Shown: positions 10,901-19,930, counted from the first letter of the stretch. The stretch: DNA of 64,000 bases from Alistipes sp. (GCA_017416915.1 JAFQAN010000028.1:1-64000), one strand, 5' to 3'. The notes: generated by a model from the sequence alone, not told the origin. Translations and numbers: made by a program.

Positions 10901-11765
10901 CGAGGTCCTTGCCCGTACCCAAGCAAATAAGGCGGTCGTGAGCCTCGGCGTGTTCCTCATCGACGAAGTGTACGTCGTTGGTACATACCAACTTTACGTC
11001 GTATTTCTTCGAGTACTGCATTAGGTACTCGTTTACCTTCAACTGCTCGTAGTATGCCTCGTGGTTGGCGCGCTCGACGGTGGCCTTGTGGAGCTGCAAC
11101 TCCAAGTAGTAGTCATCGCCAAATAGCTCTTTATACCACCGTACAGCCTCCTCTGCTGCGTCGAATTGCCCAGCGCGGATGTGTCGTGGCACCTCGCCAC
11201 CGATACACGCCGAGCAGCATATAAGCCCCTCGTGATACCTCTCCAACTCGACACGGTCGGTACGCGGACGCATATAGAAACCCTCGGTATAGCCCTTCGA
11301 GACTATCTTGATAAGGTTTTTGTATCCCTGCATATTCTTCGCAAGAAGTATGAGGTGGTAGCCGCTCTGGTCCTCCTTGCCCTCCTTGTTGAATAGGCGG
11401 CGGCGCGCCACATATACCTCGCAGCCGATGATGCCCTTGAAGTCCGCCTTGGGAAGTGCGTCGAGAGCCACACGTGCCTTCGCCAATGCCTCTTGCACAT
11501 CGTCGCCCTTCTCCTCGTCCGTGGCTGTGCCACTCTCCAAACGCTCGATAAGGGCTTGGGCATCCTTAATCTTCTTCTTGCGTTCCGAGTTTTTCTTCGA
11601 TATGTAGTTGAAGAACTCCTTGACACCAAACATATTACCGTGGTCGGTAAGCGCAATACCAGGCATACCGTCGGCAATGGCCTTATCGACAAGTTTTTGG
11701 ATACTTGCCTGACCATCCAACAGCGAGTATTGGCTGTGAACGTGTAGGTGTACGAAGCTCTGCAT
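7929..11765 (-). CDS. dnaE: DNA polymerase III alpha subunit
   Basis: The replicative DNA polymerase catalytic subunit, 1278 residues from the ATG at 11765; the three codons before it begin with TTG. It opens with the PHP domain (HLHVHSQYSLLDG). The polymerase palm carries SVGPGRGSAAGS and the catalytic aspartates in PDIDIDFDDDGR (about residues 508-515), followed by the fingers and the C-terminal OB-fold that binds single-stranded DNA. It is the DnaE1 type, with no exonuclease domain. The trxA gene directly follows. Confidence 0.96.
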   Translation of the reverse strand: MQSFVHLHVHSQYSLLDGQASIQKLVDKAIADGMPGIALTDHGNMFGVKEFFNYISKKNSERKKKIKDAQALIERLESGTATDEEKGDDVQEALAKARVALDALPKADFKGIIGCEVYVARRRLFNKEGKEDQSGYHLILLAKNMQGYKNLIKIVSKGYTEGFYMRPRTDRVELERYHEGLICCSACIGGEVPRHIRAGQFDAAEEAVRWYKELFGDDYYLELQLHKATVERANHEAYYEQLKVNEYLMQYSKKYDVKLVCTNDVHFVDEEHAEAHDRLICLGTGKDLDDPKRMLYSKQEWLKTTAEMAAIFSDVPEALHNTVEVLNKVEPYSIDHAPIMPTYAIPEEFGTEELYRQKYSEKDLFDEFTRDENGNVVMSDEEAEKKIEKLGGYDKLYRIKLEADYLAHLAMEGAKRRYGENMSEETRTRLKFELHIMKTMGFPGYFLIVQDFIRAAREELDVSVGPGRGSAAGSAVAYCLGITQIDPIAYDLLFERFLNPDRISLPDIDIDFDDDGRGRVLNWVTQKYGKEKVAHIITYGTMATKMALKDVARVQKLPLAQANQLCKWVPDRINDPNDKDKQLKINLKNAIMAVPELKAAEESDDPVMRDTIKYAKMLEGNVRGTGVHACGTIICRDDITDWVPVSTADDKETGEKMLVTQYEGSVIEDTGLIKMDFLGLKTLSIIKDACETVKQTHGVEIDIDNIPIDDKKTYKLYCDGRTVGTFQFESPGMQKYLRELQPSTFEDLIAMNALYRPGPMDYIPDFIDRKHGRKPIVYDIPVMERYLKDTYGITVYQEQVMLLSRLLGNFTRGESDTLRKAMGKKIKSKLDELKPKFIAGGKSNGHDEAVLEKIWGDWEKFASYAFNKSHATCYSWVAYQTAYIKAHYPSEYMATVLSRNLNDIKQVTIYMTECKSMGISVLGPDVNESQVKFSTNKKGDIRFGLAAIRGVGEAASRAIIDERNANGAYKSIYDFVERINYSVINRKCLESIALAGALDSLIDFNRSRLFADDNNGVVFLDALVRYGQRVQLERNNAQQSLFGMGDMGGNIQQPRVPVAEDWNNLTTLNKERDVIGLYLSAHPLDRFNFIINKMCHVEVGDLDDLSGMNGSKINVAGVVTSVTPLTTKDGRRYARFIVEDYNTQHEFTLFSRDYEKFGNYIELNNFLFISGQVQPRPYREPEELEFKINAIQHLADVAEQITSIRIELSIGEISTPLTEMLYEVLSANKGKTNIIFNIYDYADDVRIKLVSKKFRVNITNELIRFLESNDLNYNIINN

Positions 11766-11840
11766 AGCGTTCAAAAATCAATGGTATTATTCCGTGGACA
11801 AATATACGTAATATTTCTTGTATTTTTTGGTATAAAACAT

Positions 11841-11871
11841 ACGAAAATTAAGAAAAATTTTCGTACCTTTA
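11841..11871 (+). promoter_or_regulatory. Inverted repeat overlapping a -7 box before DUF2007 gene
   Basis: A perfect 9-bp inverted repeat (ACGAAAATT / AATTTTCGT, 11841-11864) whose last base is the first base of TACCTTTA (11864-11871), a near match to TAnnTTTG. It lies 17 bases before the start codon at 11889. The arrangement suits an operator but could be chance in AT-rich DNA. Confidence 0.35.
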
Positions 11872-11888
11872 CCTCAAACCTCGTGAGT

Positions 11889-12116
11889 ATGGACGAAAAC
11901 AATTCTAATGGCGATAGGTTGGTCGTTCTCAGAAGCTACGACAACCCGTTACAGGCGCAGATTGCAAAGTCGGTTTTGGATAGCGCTGCGATATTCTGTG
12001 TGCTACACGATGACTATATGTCGTCGATATATTCTTCGGGCGCTTTTCCTGTGAGACTGATGGTGCGTGAGCAGGACTTAGAGAGTGCCGAGAGCCTGCT
12101 TCTTATTGAGCATTAA
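11889..12116 (+). CDS. DUF2007 small protein
   Basis: A soluble protein of 75 residues from the ATG at 11889. It has the DUF2007 pattern: an N-terminal strand (VVLRSYDNPLQAQIAKSVLDS), a central LHDDY segment and a C-terminal VREQDLESAESLL helix. This is a PII/ACT-like ferredoxin fold often seen as a putative signal-transducing protein. It stands alone, convergent with aroE. Its function is unknown. Confidence 0.75.
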   Translation: MDENNSNGDRLVVLRSYDNPLQAQIAKSVLDSAAIFCVLHDDYMSSIYSSGAFPVRLMVREQDLESAESLLLIEH

Positions 12117-12150
12117 CTCTTAACGACGGATAACTTGCGTTCCGTCAAAG

Positions 12151-12879
12151 CTACCTATTCCATATCTGCCACGATGCCTCGGCTTGTGCATATAGCATAA
12201 GTTTTCCACCTACGACCGTGGCACCCTGCTCTGCCGCGCGCTGCATAAATAGCGTGGGGTCGGGGTTATATACCAGGTCGAATACGGAGTGCTGTAAAGT
12301 GATTGCCGCATAGTCGATTTGTGGCAGGGTCTCCACGTTGGGATACATCCCAAGAGGGGTGGTGTTGATGATAAGGTGGTGTGAGGCTATATCATCGGGC
12401 GAGAGGTTGTCGTATGTTGTGTCGCCCCGCTCTGCGCTACGTGATACTGTAAGATACTCTATTTGTCGGCGGCGTAACACATACTCCACAGCCTTTGCTG
12501 CTCCACCCGTACCAAGAATAATGGCGCGGTGGCTGGGTGCGATATTAAGCCTATCGAGTGTCGCCTCTATGCCTATGATGTCGGTGTTGTAGCCTTTACG
12601 CCTGCCACCCTTTATGGCGATGCAGTTCACAGCACCCACAGCCCTTGCCTCTTCCGACATAGAGTCTAAGTAGGGTAGTACGCTCTCTTTGTAAGGTATG
12701 GTTACATTTAGTCCACAGAGACTCTCTTCGCTCTCAATAAGCGCATTAAGCTCTGTTATATCACGTAGCTCGTAAAGTGCATACTGAGCCTCTATGCCCT
12801 CCGTGGCGAACTTTCGGGTGAAGTACTCCTTCGAGAACGAGTGCGACAGCGAACGCCCTATAAGTCCGTAGCGTCGCAT
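12151..12879 (-). CDS. aroE: Shikimate dehydrogenase
   Basis: Catalyses NADPH-dependent reduction of 3-dehydroshikimate in the aromatic amino acid pathway. The 242 residues are slightly short for the family but complete. Visible motifs are the shikimate-binding GRSLSHSFS (8-16), NVTIPYKE with the catalytic lysine, the cofactor loop GTGGAAKA, and the C-terminal GGKLMLYAQAEASW. Its first 22 bases overlap the end of the upstream membrane protein gene, so the two are translationally coupled. Confidence 0.95.
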   Translation of the reverse strand: MRRYGLIGRSLSHSFSKEYFTRKFATEGIEAQYALYELRDITELNALIESEESLCGLNVTIPYKESVLPYLDSMSEEARAVGAVNCIAIKGGRRKGYNTDIIGIEATLDRLNIAPSHRAIILGTGGAAKAVEYVLRRRQIEYLTVSRSAERGDTTYDNLSPDDIASHHLIINTTPLGMYPNVETLPQIDYAAITLQHSVFDLVYNPDPTLFMQRAAEQGATVVGGKLMLYAQAEASWQIWNR

Positions 12880-13613
12880 TGCGTCTGCTCCTCGAATGGT
12901 ATAACCTCCTCGGTGGTCTGCTCTGCCGTGGTCTCTGAGGTCGCCACCGTCTCAACCTCGGTCATAGTGCTTAGCTCTGCGGTCTCACTCTCCGTCTTAG
13001 GCTCGTCGCCACCGATAAGCCAAAAGGCTAAGAGTGTGAAGCCTATGAGCATTACCGCCAACAGCGTAGCCAACAGGTTGAAGTACTTGTCGATAAAGCT
13101 CTTGATGGGCGCTCCGAACTTCCAGATGAGCCAGCCGATAAGGAAGAAACGCATACCGCGCGCAACTACCGAGGCGAGCATAAACATCACAAAGTTGATG
13201 TCGCACATACCGCCCGCGATTGTGAAAATCTTGAACGGCAGTGGCGTGAAGCCAGCGGTAAAGACAATCATAAAGTTGTACTTGTCGTATAACTCGCCTA
13301 CATTGTTGAACGTATCGACGCTAAATACGTGGTCATAGAAGAACTGGGCGATAGATGTGGGGTCGCCCGCAGGTGTTATCCACAGGAAGTGTCCTATGCC
13401 GTAGGCAAGTGCGGCACCCAATACCGAGCCGAGAAGACATATCGACGCGAAGCGGAATGAGCGCTTCGTGGCACCCAAGCAGAGTGCGATGAGTAGAATG
13501 TCGGGTGGTAGAGGAAACCAACTCGCCTCAAAGAGCGCCATAAAGAATAGCGCCAACCATCCCCATTTGCTATCACTCCACGATAGTACCCAGTTATATA
13601 ATCTCTTAATCAT
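12858..13613 (-). CDS. YqaA/VTT-domain membrane protein
   Basis: A membrane protein of 251 residues from the ATG at 13613, chosen because MIKRLYNWVLSWS begins the family's usual N-terminus and a purine-rich AGAAAG lies upstream. It has about five hydrophobic segments with the SNARE-associated/VTT pattern and a glutamate (FEASWFPLPPDI) typical of YqaA and DedA proteins. The C-terminus is a threonine- and glutamate-rich tail (about 215-251). DedA relatives are linked to lipid scrambling or membrane homeostasis; the role of this subgroup is unsettled. Confidence 0.82.
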   Translation of the reverse strand: MIKRLYNWVLSWSDSKWGWLALFFMALFEASWFPLPPDILLIALCLGATKRSFRFASICLLGSVLGAALAYGIGHFLWITPAGDPTSIAQFFYDHVFSVDTFNNVGELYDKYNFMIVFTAGFTPLPFKIFTIAGGMCDINFVMFMLASVVARGMRFFLIGWLIWKFGAPIKSFIDKYFNLLATLLAVMLIGFTLLAFWLIGGDEPKTESETAELSTMTEVETVATSETTAEQTTEEVIPFEEQTQCDATDL

Positions 13614-13659
13614 CTTGCTTTCTGTTGAAAAGTTAAAAATCGACGCAAATTTACAACAT

Positions 13660-14673
13660 TTACTCGAAATCGACAACTATTCCTCCGCCAATGACCAAAT
13701 TATTTCTATAAAAGACCAATGGCTGACCCTTTGCTGGCGCCCACGCACCGCCATCTACGAAGACTTTGTAGCCCGTGAGGTGTGGCGATACTCGCACATA
13801 GGCCTCAGGGTTGCGTCCAATGCCACGTATCTTGACCGTTATGTCGTCGGCGTTTAACAGCTCCTCGGTATTGACTATTGTGCAGTGGTCGATATAAAGC
13901 GTTGATTTATATAATTCGCTGTTAGAGCCTACAATCAGCGTGTTACTATCAGCCTCAATATCTACCACACGCATCCCCTCGCTGATGCCGTTGCCGCGTC
14001 GCTGACCGATTGTGTATAGCGCTATGCCGTCGTGCTTGCCGACAATCTCTCCTTGGCGGTTGCGCACCTCTCCCGACACAATAGAAGACCCCTCCGAGCG
14101 TAGGAAGTCGCCATAGGGTTGCCCTTTGAGGAAGCAGATGCCCATACTCTCGCTACGATTGTCGAAGCGCTCGCGTATCTGCTCCTTAACCACGCTGCCC
14201 ATAGGCGTTAGGGCGCGCCGCAGGGTCGCTTGCGACAATCCCCACAGATAGTACGATTGGTCTTTTGCGAGGTCGGCACCCTTCGCAACATATAGGTAGT
14301 CGCCCCGACGCTCTATGTTGAAGTAGTGTCCCGTGGCTATATGGTCGATATTCAGCTCGTCAGATAGTTGTGCGAGTATTCGCCACTTGATATGCGTGTT
14401 ACACCGTGTGCAGGGTGCTGGGGTACGTCCCGCTAAGTATTCGCTTGTGAAGTAGTCGACAACCTCTCTTCTGAACTCCTTCTGAGCGTCGTAGCTACGC
14501 CACTCGATGCCTATGCGTTCGGCAGCCTCACGGGCATAACGAAGCATACTCTCATCGCCAAACGTGTCGATTGTAAGAGCTATCACACGATAGCCCTCCG
14601 ATAGTAGCCTTTCTGCCGCCGTAGAGCTATCCATACCGCCACTAAAACCGAGTAATACACCCTCTTTTACCAT
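13660..14673 (-). CDS. mnmA: tRNA-specific 2-thiouridylase MnmA
   Basis: Thiolates U34 of tRNA-Lys, -Glu and -Gln. The 337 residues carry the ATP-pyrophosphatase loop SGGMDSS (11-17), the first catalytic cysteine in PAPCTRCN (C88), and the persulfide cysteine in MGICFLKG (C180). The second Cys of the first motif (C91) is also present. It lies 46 bases before the YqaA gene and downstream of the DUF3276 gene, with a terminator between. Bacteroidetes often carry two MnmA paralogues; only one is here. Confidence 0.93.
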   Translation of the reverse strand: MVKEGVLLGFSGGMDSSTAAERLLSEGYRVIALTIDTFGDESMLRYAREAAERIGIEWRSYDAQKEFRREVVDYFTSEYLAGRTPAPCTRCNTHIKWRILAQLSDELNIDHIATGHYFNIERRGDYLYVAKGADLAKDQSYYLWGLSQATLRRALTPMGSVVKEQIRERFDNRSESMGICFLKGQPYGDFLRSEGSSIVSGEVRNRQGEIVGKHDGIALYTIGQRRGNGISEGMRVVDIEADSNTLIVGSNSELYKSTLYIDHCTIVNTEELLNADDITVKIRGIGRNPEAYVRVSPHLTGYKVFVDGGAWAPAKGQPLVFYRNNLVIGGGIVVDFE

Positions 14674-14701
14674 AAAACTAACTGCTCTCTAATTAAAAAC
14701 A

Positions 14702-14734
14702 GAAGAGGTCGCCCCTAACTATGACGACCTCTTC
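14702..14734 (-). terminator. Intrinsic terminator after DUF3276 gene
   Basis: Perfect 10-bp stem GAAGAGGTCG / CGACCTCTTC with a 13-nt loop. On the minus strand it is followed by TGTTTTTAATT. It lies just past the DUF3276 stop. Confidence 0.7.
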
Positions 14735-14741
14735 GCGCTCT

Positions 14742-15071
14742 CTACAACTCGTTAAACTCTTCGTCCACCGAATTGTCGTTTTGCAAGAAGTACTCGGGCT
14801 TCTTCTCTTTGACATAATCAATCATCTCGGCTATGCCCTCTATAAACTTTCCGAAGTCCTCCTTGTAGAGGTACATCTGGTGTCGTGAGTACGAAGCCGA
14901 GCCATCGGGGGCAATCTTCTTGCGCGACTCGGTAATGGTGATAAAGTAGTCGTTAGCTCGCGTAGCCTTAACATCGAAGAAGTATGTTCGCTTGCCAGCA
15001 CGCACAGCCTTAGTGTAGATCTGCTCGCCATAGTCGTCATGTTCGCGACGAGGCACGAAATCTGAAGCCAT
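14742..15071 (-). CDS. DUF3276 PUR-alpha-like nucleic-acid-binding protein
   Basis: A basic protein of 109 residues with the PUR-domain pattern: a first strand-rich segment (KAVRAGKRTYFFDVKATRAN), then DYFITITESRKK, and a helix near the C-terminus. The DUF3276/PurA family, found in Bacteroidetes and spirochaetes, binds single-stranded nucleic acid. It is monocistronic, with its own promoter (15110-15147) and terminator, which suggests high expression. The cellular role is not established. Confidence 0.85.
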   Translation of the reverse strand: MASDFVPRREHDDYGEQIYTKAVRAGKRTYFFDVKATRANDYFITITESRKKIAPDGSASYSRHQMYLYKEDFGKFIEGIAEMIDYVKEKKPEYFLQNDNSVDEEFNEL

Positions 15072-15109
15072 AAATTTAGGTAAAAGTTTTAAGGTTTAGT
15101 TTTGTGTAA

Positions 15110-15147
15110 CGAAGATAGCAAATATTTGTCGATTATCCAAATATTTG
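15110..15147 (-). promoter_or_regulatory. Promoter with paired palindromes for DUF3276 gene
   Basis: Minus-strand TATCTTCG (15110-15117) is a one-off match to TAnnTTTG, with a TTTG -33 box 20 bases upstream. The -33 box lies inside a CAAATATTTG palindrome (15138-15147). A second identical palindrome sits at 15119-15128, 19 bases away, between the two promoter elements. Confidence 0.55.
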
Positions 15148-15158
15148 TCCTTAAAACC

Positions 15159-16730
15159 TTATTTTAATGAGTGAAGTATCTTTATTTGTTCAGCGTCATT
15201 ATGGGCTATCTCTATGGCTCTCATCAATATAGCATCGTGGCTGCGATTATAAATATATTTATATGCTCCACGGTGTATATCCTCGCCGATATTGGCTTTT
15301 AGCAACAACCGCAGCATCGCCTCGTCGTCTTCGGTGCTGGGCGCTGTCGTTGCGCGCTCGTTCAGTAGCCTAAGCATATAATTATAGGTATAGTCGTCAA
15401 TAGTGAAGCCCTCGTCGAAGGCTTTGATTGTGGGGTAGCAATCTCTGAGGCTCTCGATGTCGTGTCTGTCGTAGAAGTGTACGACGGCATCGCCTATGGC
15501 TCGGCACATTATGGCAGAGCTTACCACAGGGCTGAGCGCTGCTGTGTCGCGGGCGATGTAGAGGTCGGGATTTATGCCGCCACCGCCATACACCGTGCGT
15601 CGATTGTTGAGCGTGAGGTAGGTCAGCGAGTCGGGGTGCGATAGCGTATCTAAGCGCGTAAAACGCATCGTATCACGATAGTAGCTATCGCGGTCGCCAA
15701 TGGTGTAGGGTCGCTGAATAAGACGTCCCGAGGGGGTCTTGTACTTAGATGTGGTTAGACGTATGGCACTGCCGTCGCCCAACTCCATCTGTCGCTGCAC
15801 CAAGCCCTTGCCAAAGCTCGTGCGACCGATGATAACGCCCCTGTCGTGGTCCTGAATAGCGCCCGCAAATATCTCGCTTGCCGACGCTGTATTCTCGTCG
15901 ATAAGCACAATAAGGGGCATATTGCGCAATGCCCCATTGGTCGTGGCGTTGTAGTCGAGGGTCTTGCCGCCGCGCTCCTCGGTGGAGACAATAATTTCGC
16001 CCTTGCGCATAAATAGAGATGTTGTGTTTAGCGCAGCTTGCAGTGAGCCTCCGCCATTGCCTCGAAGGTCCACGATAAGACATTTGACGTCGTCTAATGG
16101 CTTGATGTTGCGCAAGAACTCCTCCGCTGTACTCTTGGCAAAGGTACTGATGGCGATGTATCCAACCTCGTCGCTTAGGTGTATCGCCGAGCTAATGGGA
16201 CTTACATCGACAATGTCCCTCGCAAGCTCTACATACACTCTCTCTGCCACGCCACGACGTACAATGCCGAGCGATAGTTTGCTACCCTTAGCGCCCCGTA
16301 GGGTGTTTTGCACCTCGTCGGACGTGAGACCCACTAACGAGACGCCATCTGCCGACACTATACGGTCGTTCTTGCGTATGCCAGCACGTTCGGCAGGGCC
16401 ACCCTCGATGGTTGAGTTTACTACCAACGTGTCGTTGAGCTGCTGGTAGCGTATTCCCACACCCGAGAACTTGCCGTCAAGGGCTTCGCGTGTCTTACGC
16501 ATATCCTCAGCAGAGATATACACTGAGTGCGGGTCTAACTCGGCAAGGGTAGCGGTGATTGCTGCCTCGACAAGGTTGTCTAATGGGATGTCATCAACAT
16601 AGTTGTTGCTGATTTGCTGATATACGAAGTTTAGCTTTTGTAATTGTTTAGTCTTACTCGTGTTGTGCTGGGCATATACACCAACACTTAACATCATAAA
16701 ACCCACAATTATCAAAAGCCTTCGTAACAT
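15159..16730 (-). CDS. C-terminal processing peptidase, S41 family
   Basis: A periplasmic serine protease of 523 residues with a signal peptide (1-20, cleaved near VYAQ). It has a PDZ domain (about 82-160, with FSGVGIRYQQ at its start) and the S41 catalytic core: GNGGGSLQAA, serine S283 in NTASASEIFAGA and lysine K308 in TSFGKGL, the usual Ser-Lys dyad spacing of 25. It probably trims or degrades envelope proteins. It is the last gene of the ettA-hisS run, 18 bases after hisS. Confidence 0.93.
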   Translation of the reverse strand: MLRRLLIIVGFMMLSVGVYAQHNTSKTKQLQKLNFVYQQISNNYVDDIPLDNLVEAAITATLAELDPHSVYISAEDMRKTREALDGKFSGVGIRYQQLNDTLVVNSTIEGGPAERAGIRKNDRIVSADGVSLVGLTSDEVQNTLRGAKGSKLSLGIVRRGVAERVYVELARDIVDVSPISSAIHLSDEVGYIAISTFAKSTAEEFLRNIKPLDDVKCLIVDLRGNGGGSLQAALNTTSLFMRKGEIIVSTEERGGKTLDYNATTNGALRNMPLIVLIDENTASASEIFAGAIQDHDRGVIIGRTSFGKGLVQRQMELGDGSAIRLTTSKYKTPSGRLIQRPYTIGDRDSYYRDTMRFTRLDTLSHPDSLTYLTLNNRRTVYGGGGINPDLYIARDTAALSPVVSSAIMCRAIGDAVVHFYDRHDIESLRDCYPTIKAFDEGFTIDDYTYNYMLRLLNERATTAPSTEDDEAMLRLLLKANIGEDIHRGAYKYIYNRSHDAILMRAIEIAHNDAEQIKILHSLK

Positions 16731-16748
16731 ATACGCCTGTTTTACAGG

Positions 16749-18089
16749 TTAAAACATCGTAGCAAGTGCATCGAACGCCACCTCGCGCTGTTCGCCCGTA
16801 GCCATATCCTTAACGAGTACGACGCCACGTTCGCGCTCCTCCGAGCCGAGGATAACTACATAAGGTATGCCACGGCGGTTGGCAAACTCCATCTGCTTCT
16901 TCATCTTGCCGCTGTCGGGGTATATCTCCGCGGCGACGCCGTGGTTGCGAAGCTCGCCTACAAGACGCATCGCCACACTCTGCTCCTCCGAGCCGAAGTT
17001 GCAAAATAGCACCTTTGTTGAGCAGCCAATCTCCTCTGGGAAGAGGTTAAGACCGAGCATAACATCATAGATGCGGTCGGCACCAAACGAGATACCCACA
17101 CCCGACATACCAGGCATACCGAATATGCCCGTGAGGTCATCGTAACGACCACCGCCAGAGATAGAGCCTATGGCAAAGTCATTTGCCTTGACCTCGAAGA
17201 TAGCACCCGTGTAGTAGTTAAGGCCGCGCGCCAACGAGAGGTCGAGTTCGGGAGTCAGCTCAATGCCTAAGGCTGCTACGTGGTCGAAGATGGTGCGCAT
17301 CTCCTCGATGCCCTTTAAGCCTGTCTCCGACGAGCCTATTACCTCGCTCAATTTGTTGAGCTTTTCGTCGTTAGTGCCGCTTAGTTCGAGTATAGGTTGA
17401 AGTTTCGATATTGCCTCGTCGTCAATGCCGCGCTCCGCAAGCTCTGCCTTCACGTTGTCTAAGCCAATCTTGTCGAGCTTGTCGATAGCCACCGTGATAT
17501 CTATCATCTTGTCGGCGTGTCCAATGCTCTGGGCAATGCCAAACAGGATTTTACGGTTGTTCATTTTAAGTGTTACCGAGATACCCAACTTCTTGAACAC
17601 TCGCGATACTATGTCCACCAACTCAACCTCGTTGAGCAGCGACTTCGAGCCGATAACATCGACGTCGCACTGGTAGAACTCGCGGTAACGACCCTTCTGA
17701 GGGCGGTCGGCGCGCCATACTGGCTGTATTTGGTAGCGCTTAAACGGAAAAACTATCTCGTTCTGATGCTGTACGACATAGCGGGCAAAGGGTACGGTAA
17801 GGTCGTAGCGCAGACCCTTCTCCGAGATTTTTGAGGCTTGACGCAGCTCCTCGTCGCTTAGCTTAGCACCATAGTCGCCCGAGTTGAGTATCTTGAAGAG
17901 CAGCTTGTCGCCCTCGTCGCCATACTTGCCGAGCAGCGTCGATAGATTCTCCATTGATGGAGTCTCCAACGGTGCGTAGCCAAAGAGACGAAAGACGCTC
18001 TTGATGGTGTCAAAGATATATGTACGGCGCATCATCTCCTCGGGAGAGAAGTCGCGCGTTCCCTTTGGGATGCTTGGTTTCTGTGCCAT
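16749..18089 (-). CDS. hisS: Histidyl-tRNA synthetase
   Basis: A class II aminoacyl-tRNA synthetase of 446 residues. Motif 2 ([20 protein letters not shown]), the histidine-specific [12 protein letters not shown] and SGGGRYDDL segments, and the C-terminal anticodon-binding domain are all visible. It lies 11 bases after ettA on the same transcript, a fitting pairing of two translation genes. Confidence 0.97.
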   Translation of the reverse strand: MAQKPSIPKGTRDFSPEEMMRRTYIFDTIKSVFRLFGYAPLETPSMENLSTLLGKYGDEGDKLLFKILNSGDYGAKLSDEELRQASKISEKGLRYDLTVPFARYVVQHQNEIVFPFKRYQIQPVWRADRPQKGRYREFYQCDVDVIGSKSLLNEVELVDIVSRVFKKLGISVTLKMNNRKILFGIAQSIGHADKMIDITVAIDKLDKIGLDNVKAELAERGIDDEAISKLQPILELSGTNDEKLNKLSEVIGSSETGLKGIEEMRTIFDHVAALGIELTPELDLSLARGLNYYTGAIFEVKANDFAIGSISGGGRYDDLTGIFGMPGMSGVGISFGADRIYDVMLGLNLFPEEIGCSTKVLFCNFGSEEQSVAMRLVGELRNHGVAAEIYPDSGKMKKQMEFANRRGIPYVVILGSEERERGVVLVKDMATGEQREVAFDALATMF

Positions 18090-18100
18090 TTACTATGCGT

Positions 18101-19780
18101 TTATTGTTCTGCTAAAAGTTTCTTGTACTTAACACGCTTGGGGGTAGTGTCCTCGCCCTGAGCCCTCTTCCACGCCTCGTACTCCGAGTATGAGCCCTCG
18201 TAGAAGACAACCTTTGAATCGCCCTCGAACGAGAGGATGTGCGTAGCGATACGGTCCAAGAACCAACGGTCGTGCGAGATAACTACGGCACAGCCTGCAA
18301 AGTTTTCGAGACCCTCCTCCAATGCACGGAGCGTATTGACATCAATGTCGTTGGTCGGCTCGTCAAGCAGCAGCACGTTGCCCTGCTCTTTCAGTGCCAA
18401 GGCTAAGTGCAGGCGGTTACGCTCACCACCCGACAATACGCCGCACTTCTTCTCCTGGTCGGCGCCGTTGAAGTTGAAGCGACCAACGTATGCACGTGCG
18501 GGTACCTGTCGGTTGCCAAGCTGTATAAGGTCGCTATTCTGCGAGATAACCTCATATACGGTCTTGTCGGGGTCGATTGACTTGTGCTGCTGATCGACAT
18601 ACGCCAGTTTGACGGTGGGACCCACACGGAAGCTGCCCGACGTAGGCTCTTCGAGACCCATAATCATACGGAATAGGGTGGTCTTACCCGTGCCGTTAGC
18701 GCCGATGACACCCACGATGCCCGCAGGGGGTAGCGAGAACTCCAAGTTCTCATACAGTACCCTGTCGCCAAATGCCTTAGATACGCCCTGTGCCTCGATT
18801 ACAACATCGCCCAAGCGGGGACCGTTGGGGATGTAAATTTCGAGCTTCTCCTCGCGCTCCTTGGTGTCGGCATTCATCAGCTTGTCGTAAGCCGACAGAC
18901 GCGCCTTTGACTTGGCGTGGCGTCCCGAGGGCGACATACGCACCCACTCCAACTCGCGTTCGAGGGTCTTGCGACGCTTGCTCTCCTGCTTCTCCTCCAT
19001 CGCCATACGCTGAGTCTTCTGCTCCAACCATCCCGAGTAGTTGCCCTTCCACGGAATACCCTCGCCACGGTCAAGCTCCAATATCCAGCCTGCTACGTTG
19101 TCGAGGAAGTAACGGTCGTGCGTAACGGCAATGACCGTACCCTTGTACTGCTGCAAGTGCTGCTCCAACCAGTCGATACTCTCGGCGTCGAGGTGGTTGG
19201 TAGGCTCATCGAGGAGCAGTACGTCGGGCTGCTGCAACAACAGACGGCACAATGCTACACGGCGACGCTCACCACCCGACAATACGCTGACCTTCTGGTC
19301 GGGGTCGGGGCAGCGCAGAGCATCCATAGCGCGCTCCAAGACGCTGTCAAGCTCCCAGCCGTTTACTTGGTCAATCTTCTCGTAAAGCTCGCCCTGACGC
19401 TCGATAAGACGTGCCATCTCATCGTCATCCATAGGCTCACAGAGCTTCATATTTATATCCTCGTACTCTTTGAGTAGCGCCACGGTAGCGGCTGCACCCT
19501 CCTCGACAATCTCCTTGACGGTCTTGTCGGGGTCGAGCTGCGGCTCCTGCTCCAAGTAGCCTACCGTGTAGCCAGGAGAGAATACCACCTCGCCCTGAAA
19601 GCTCTTGTCGATACCTGCGATAATCTTCATAAGGGTAGATTTACCCGAGCCGTTAAGACCGATGATACCAATCTTCGCGCCATAGAAGAACGAAAGGTAG
19701 ATGTTGTTCAAAATCTTCTTGTTGTTGTTTAGCACCTTGCTAACACCAACCATCGAAAATATTATCTTCTCGTCTGCCAT
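18101..19780 (-). CDS. ettA: Energy-dependent translational throttle protein EttA
   Basis: A soluble ABC-F ATPase of 559 residues that binds the ribosomal E site and gates elongation according to ATP/ADP. It has two ABC domains, each with Walker A (GLNGSGKST and GANGTGKTT), an LSGGE signature and Walker B (LLLDEPTNHLD and LLLDEPTNDID), and the arm and linker insertions between. The lack of a C-terminal coiled coil and the length fit EttA rather than Uup. A -7 box lies at 19826-19833. Confidence 0.95.
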   Translation of the reverse strand: MADEKIIFSMVGVSKVLNNNKKILNNIYLSFFYGAKIGIIGLNGSGKSTLMKIIAGIDKSFQGEVVFSPGYTVGYLEQEPQLDPDKTVKEIVEEGAAATVALLKEYEDINMKLCEPMDDDEMARLIERQGELYEKIDQVNGWELDSVLERAMDALRCPDPDQKVSVLSGGERRRVALCRLLLQQPDVLLLDEPTNHLDAESIDWLEQHLQQYKGTVIAVTHDRYFLDNVAGWILELDRGEGIPWKGNYSGWLEQKTQRMAMEEKQESKRRKTLERELEWVRMSPSGRHAKSKARLSAYDKLMNADTKEREEKLEIYIPNGPRLGDVVIEAQGVSKAFGDRVLYENLEFSLPPAGIVGVIGANGTGKTTLFRMIMGLEEPTSGSFRVGPTVKLAYVDQQHKSIDPDKTVYEVISQNSDLIQLGNRQVPARAYVGRFNFNGADQEKKCGVLSGGERNRLHLALALKEQGNVLLLDEPTNDIDVNTLRALEEGLENFAGCAVVISHDRWFLDRIATHILSFEGDSKVVFYEGSYSEYEAWKRAQGEDTTPKRVKYKKLLAEQ

Positions 19781-19825
19781 ATTGTGATTTTGTTTGATTA
19801 TTTCGTTAATAGCTGTTTAATCGGA

Positions 19826-19833
19826 CAAATATA
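19826..19833 (-). promoter_or_regulatory. -7 box for ettA-hisS-S41 operon
   Basis: TATATTTG on the minus strand, 45 bases before the ettA ATG; matches TAnnTTTG. Confidence 0.5.
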
Positions 19834-19930
19834 GTGCTTTTTTTCGAGAATTAAAAATTCTCGCACACAACCTCTCTACTTTGGCGTTGGTTTTGCACGT
19901 AGTGGTGCGTCAATTAAATCTTATAACGCT

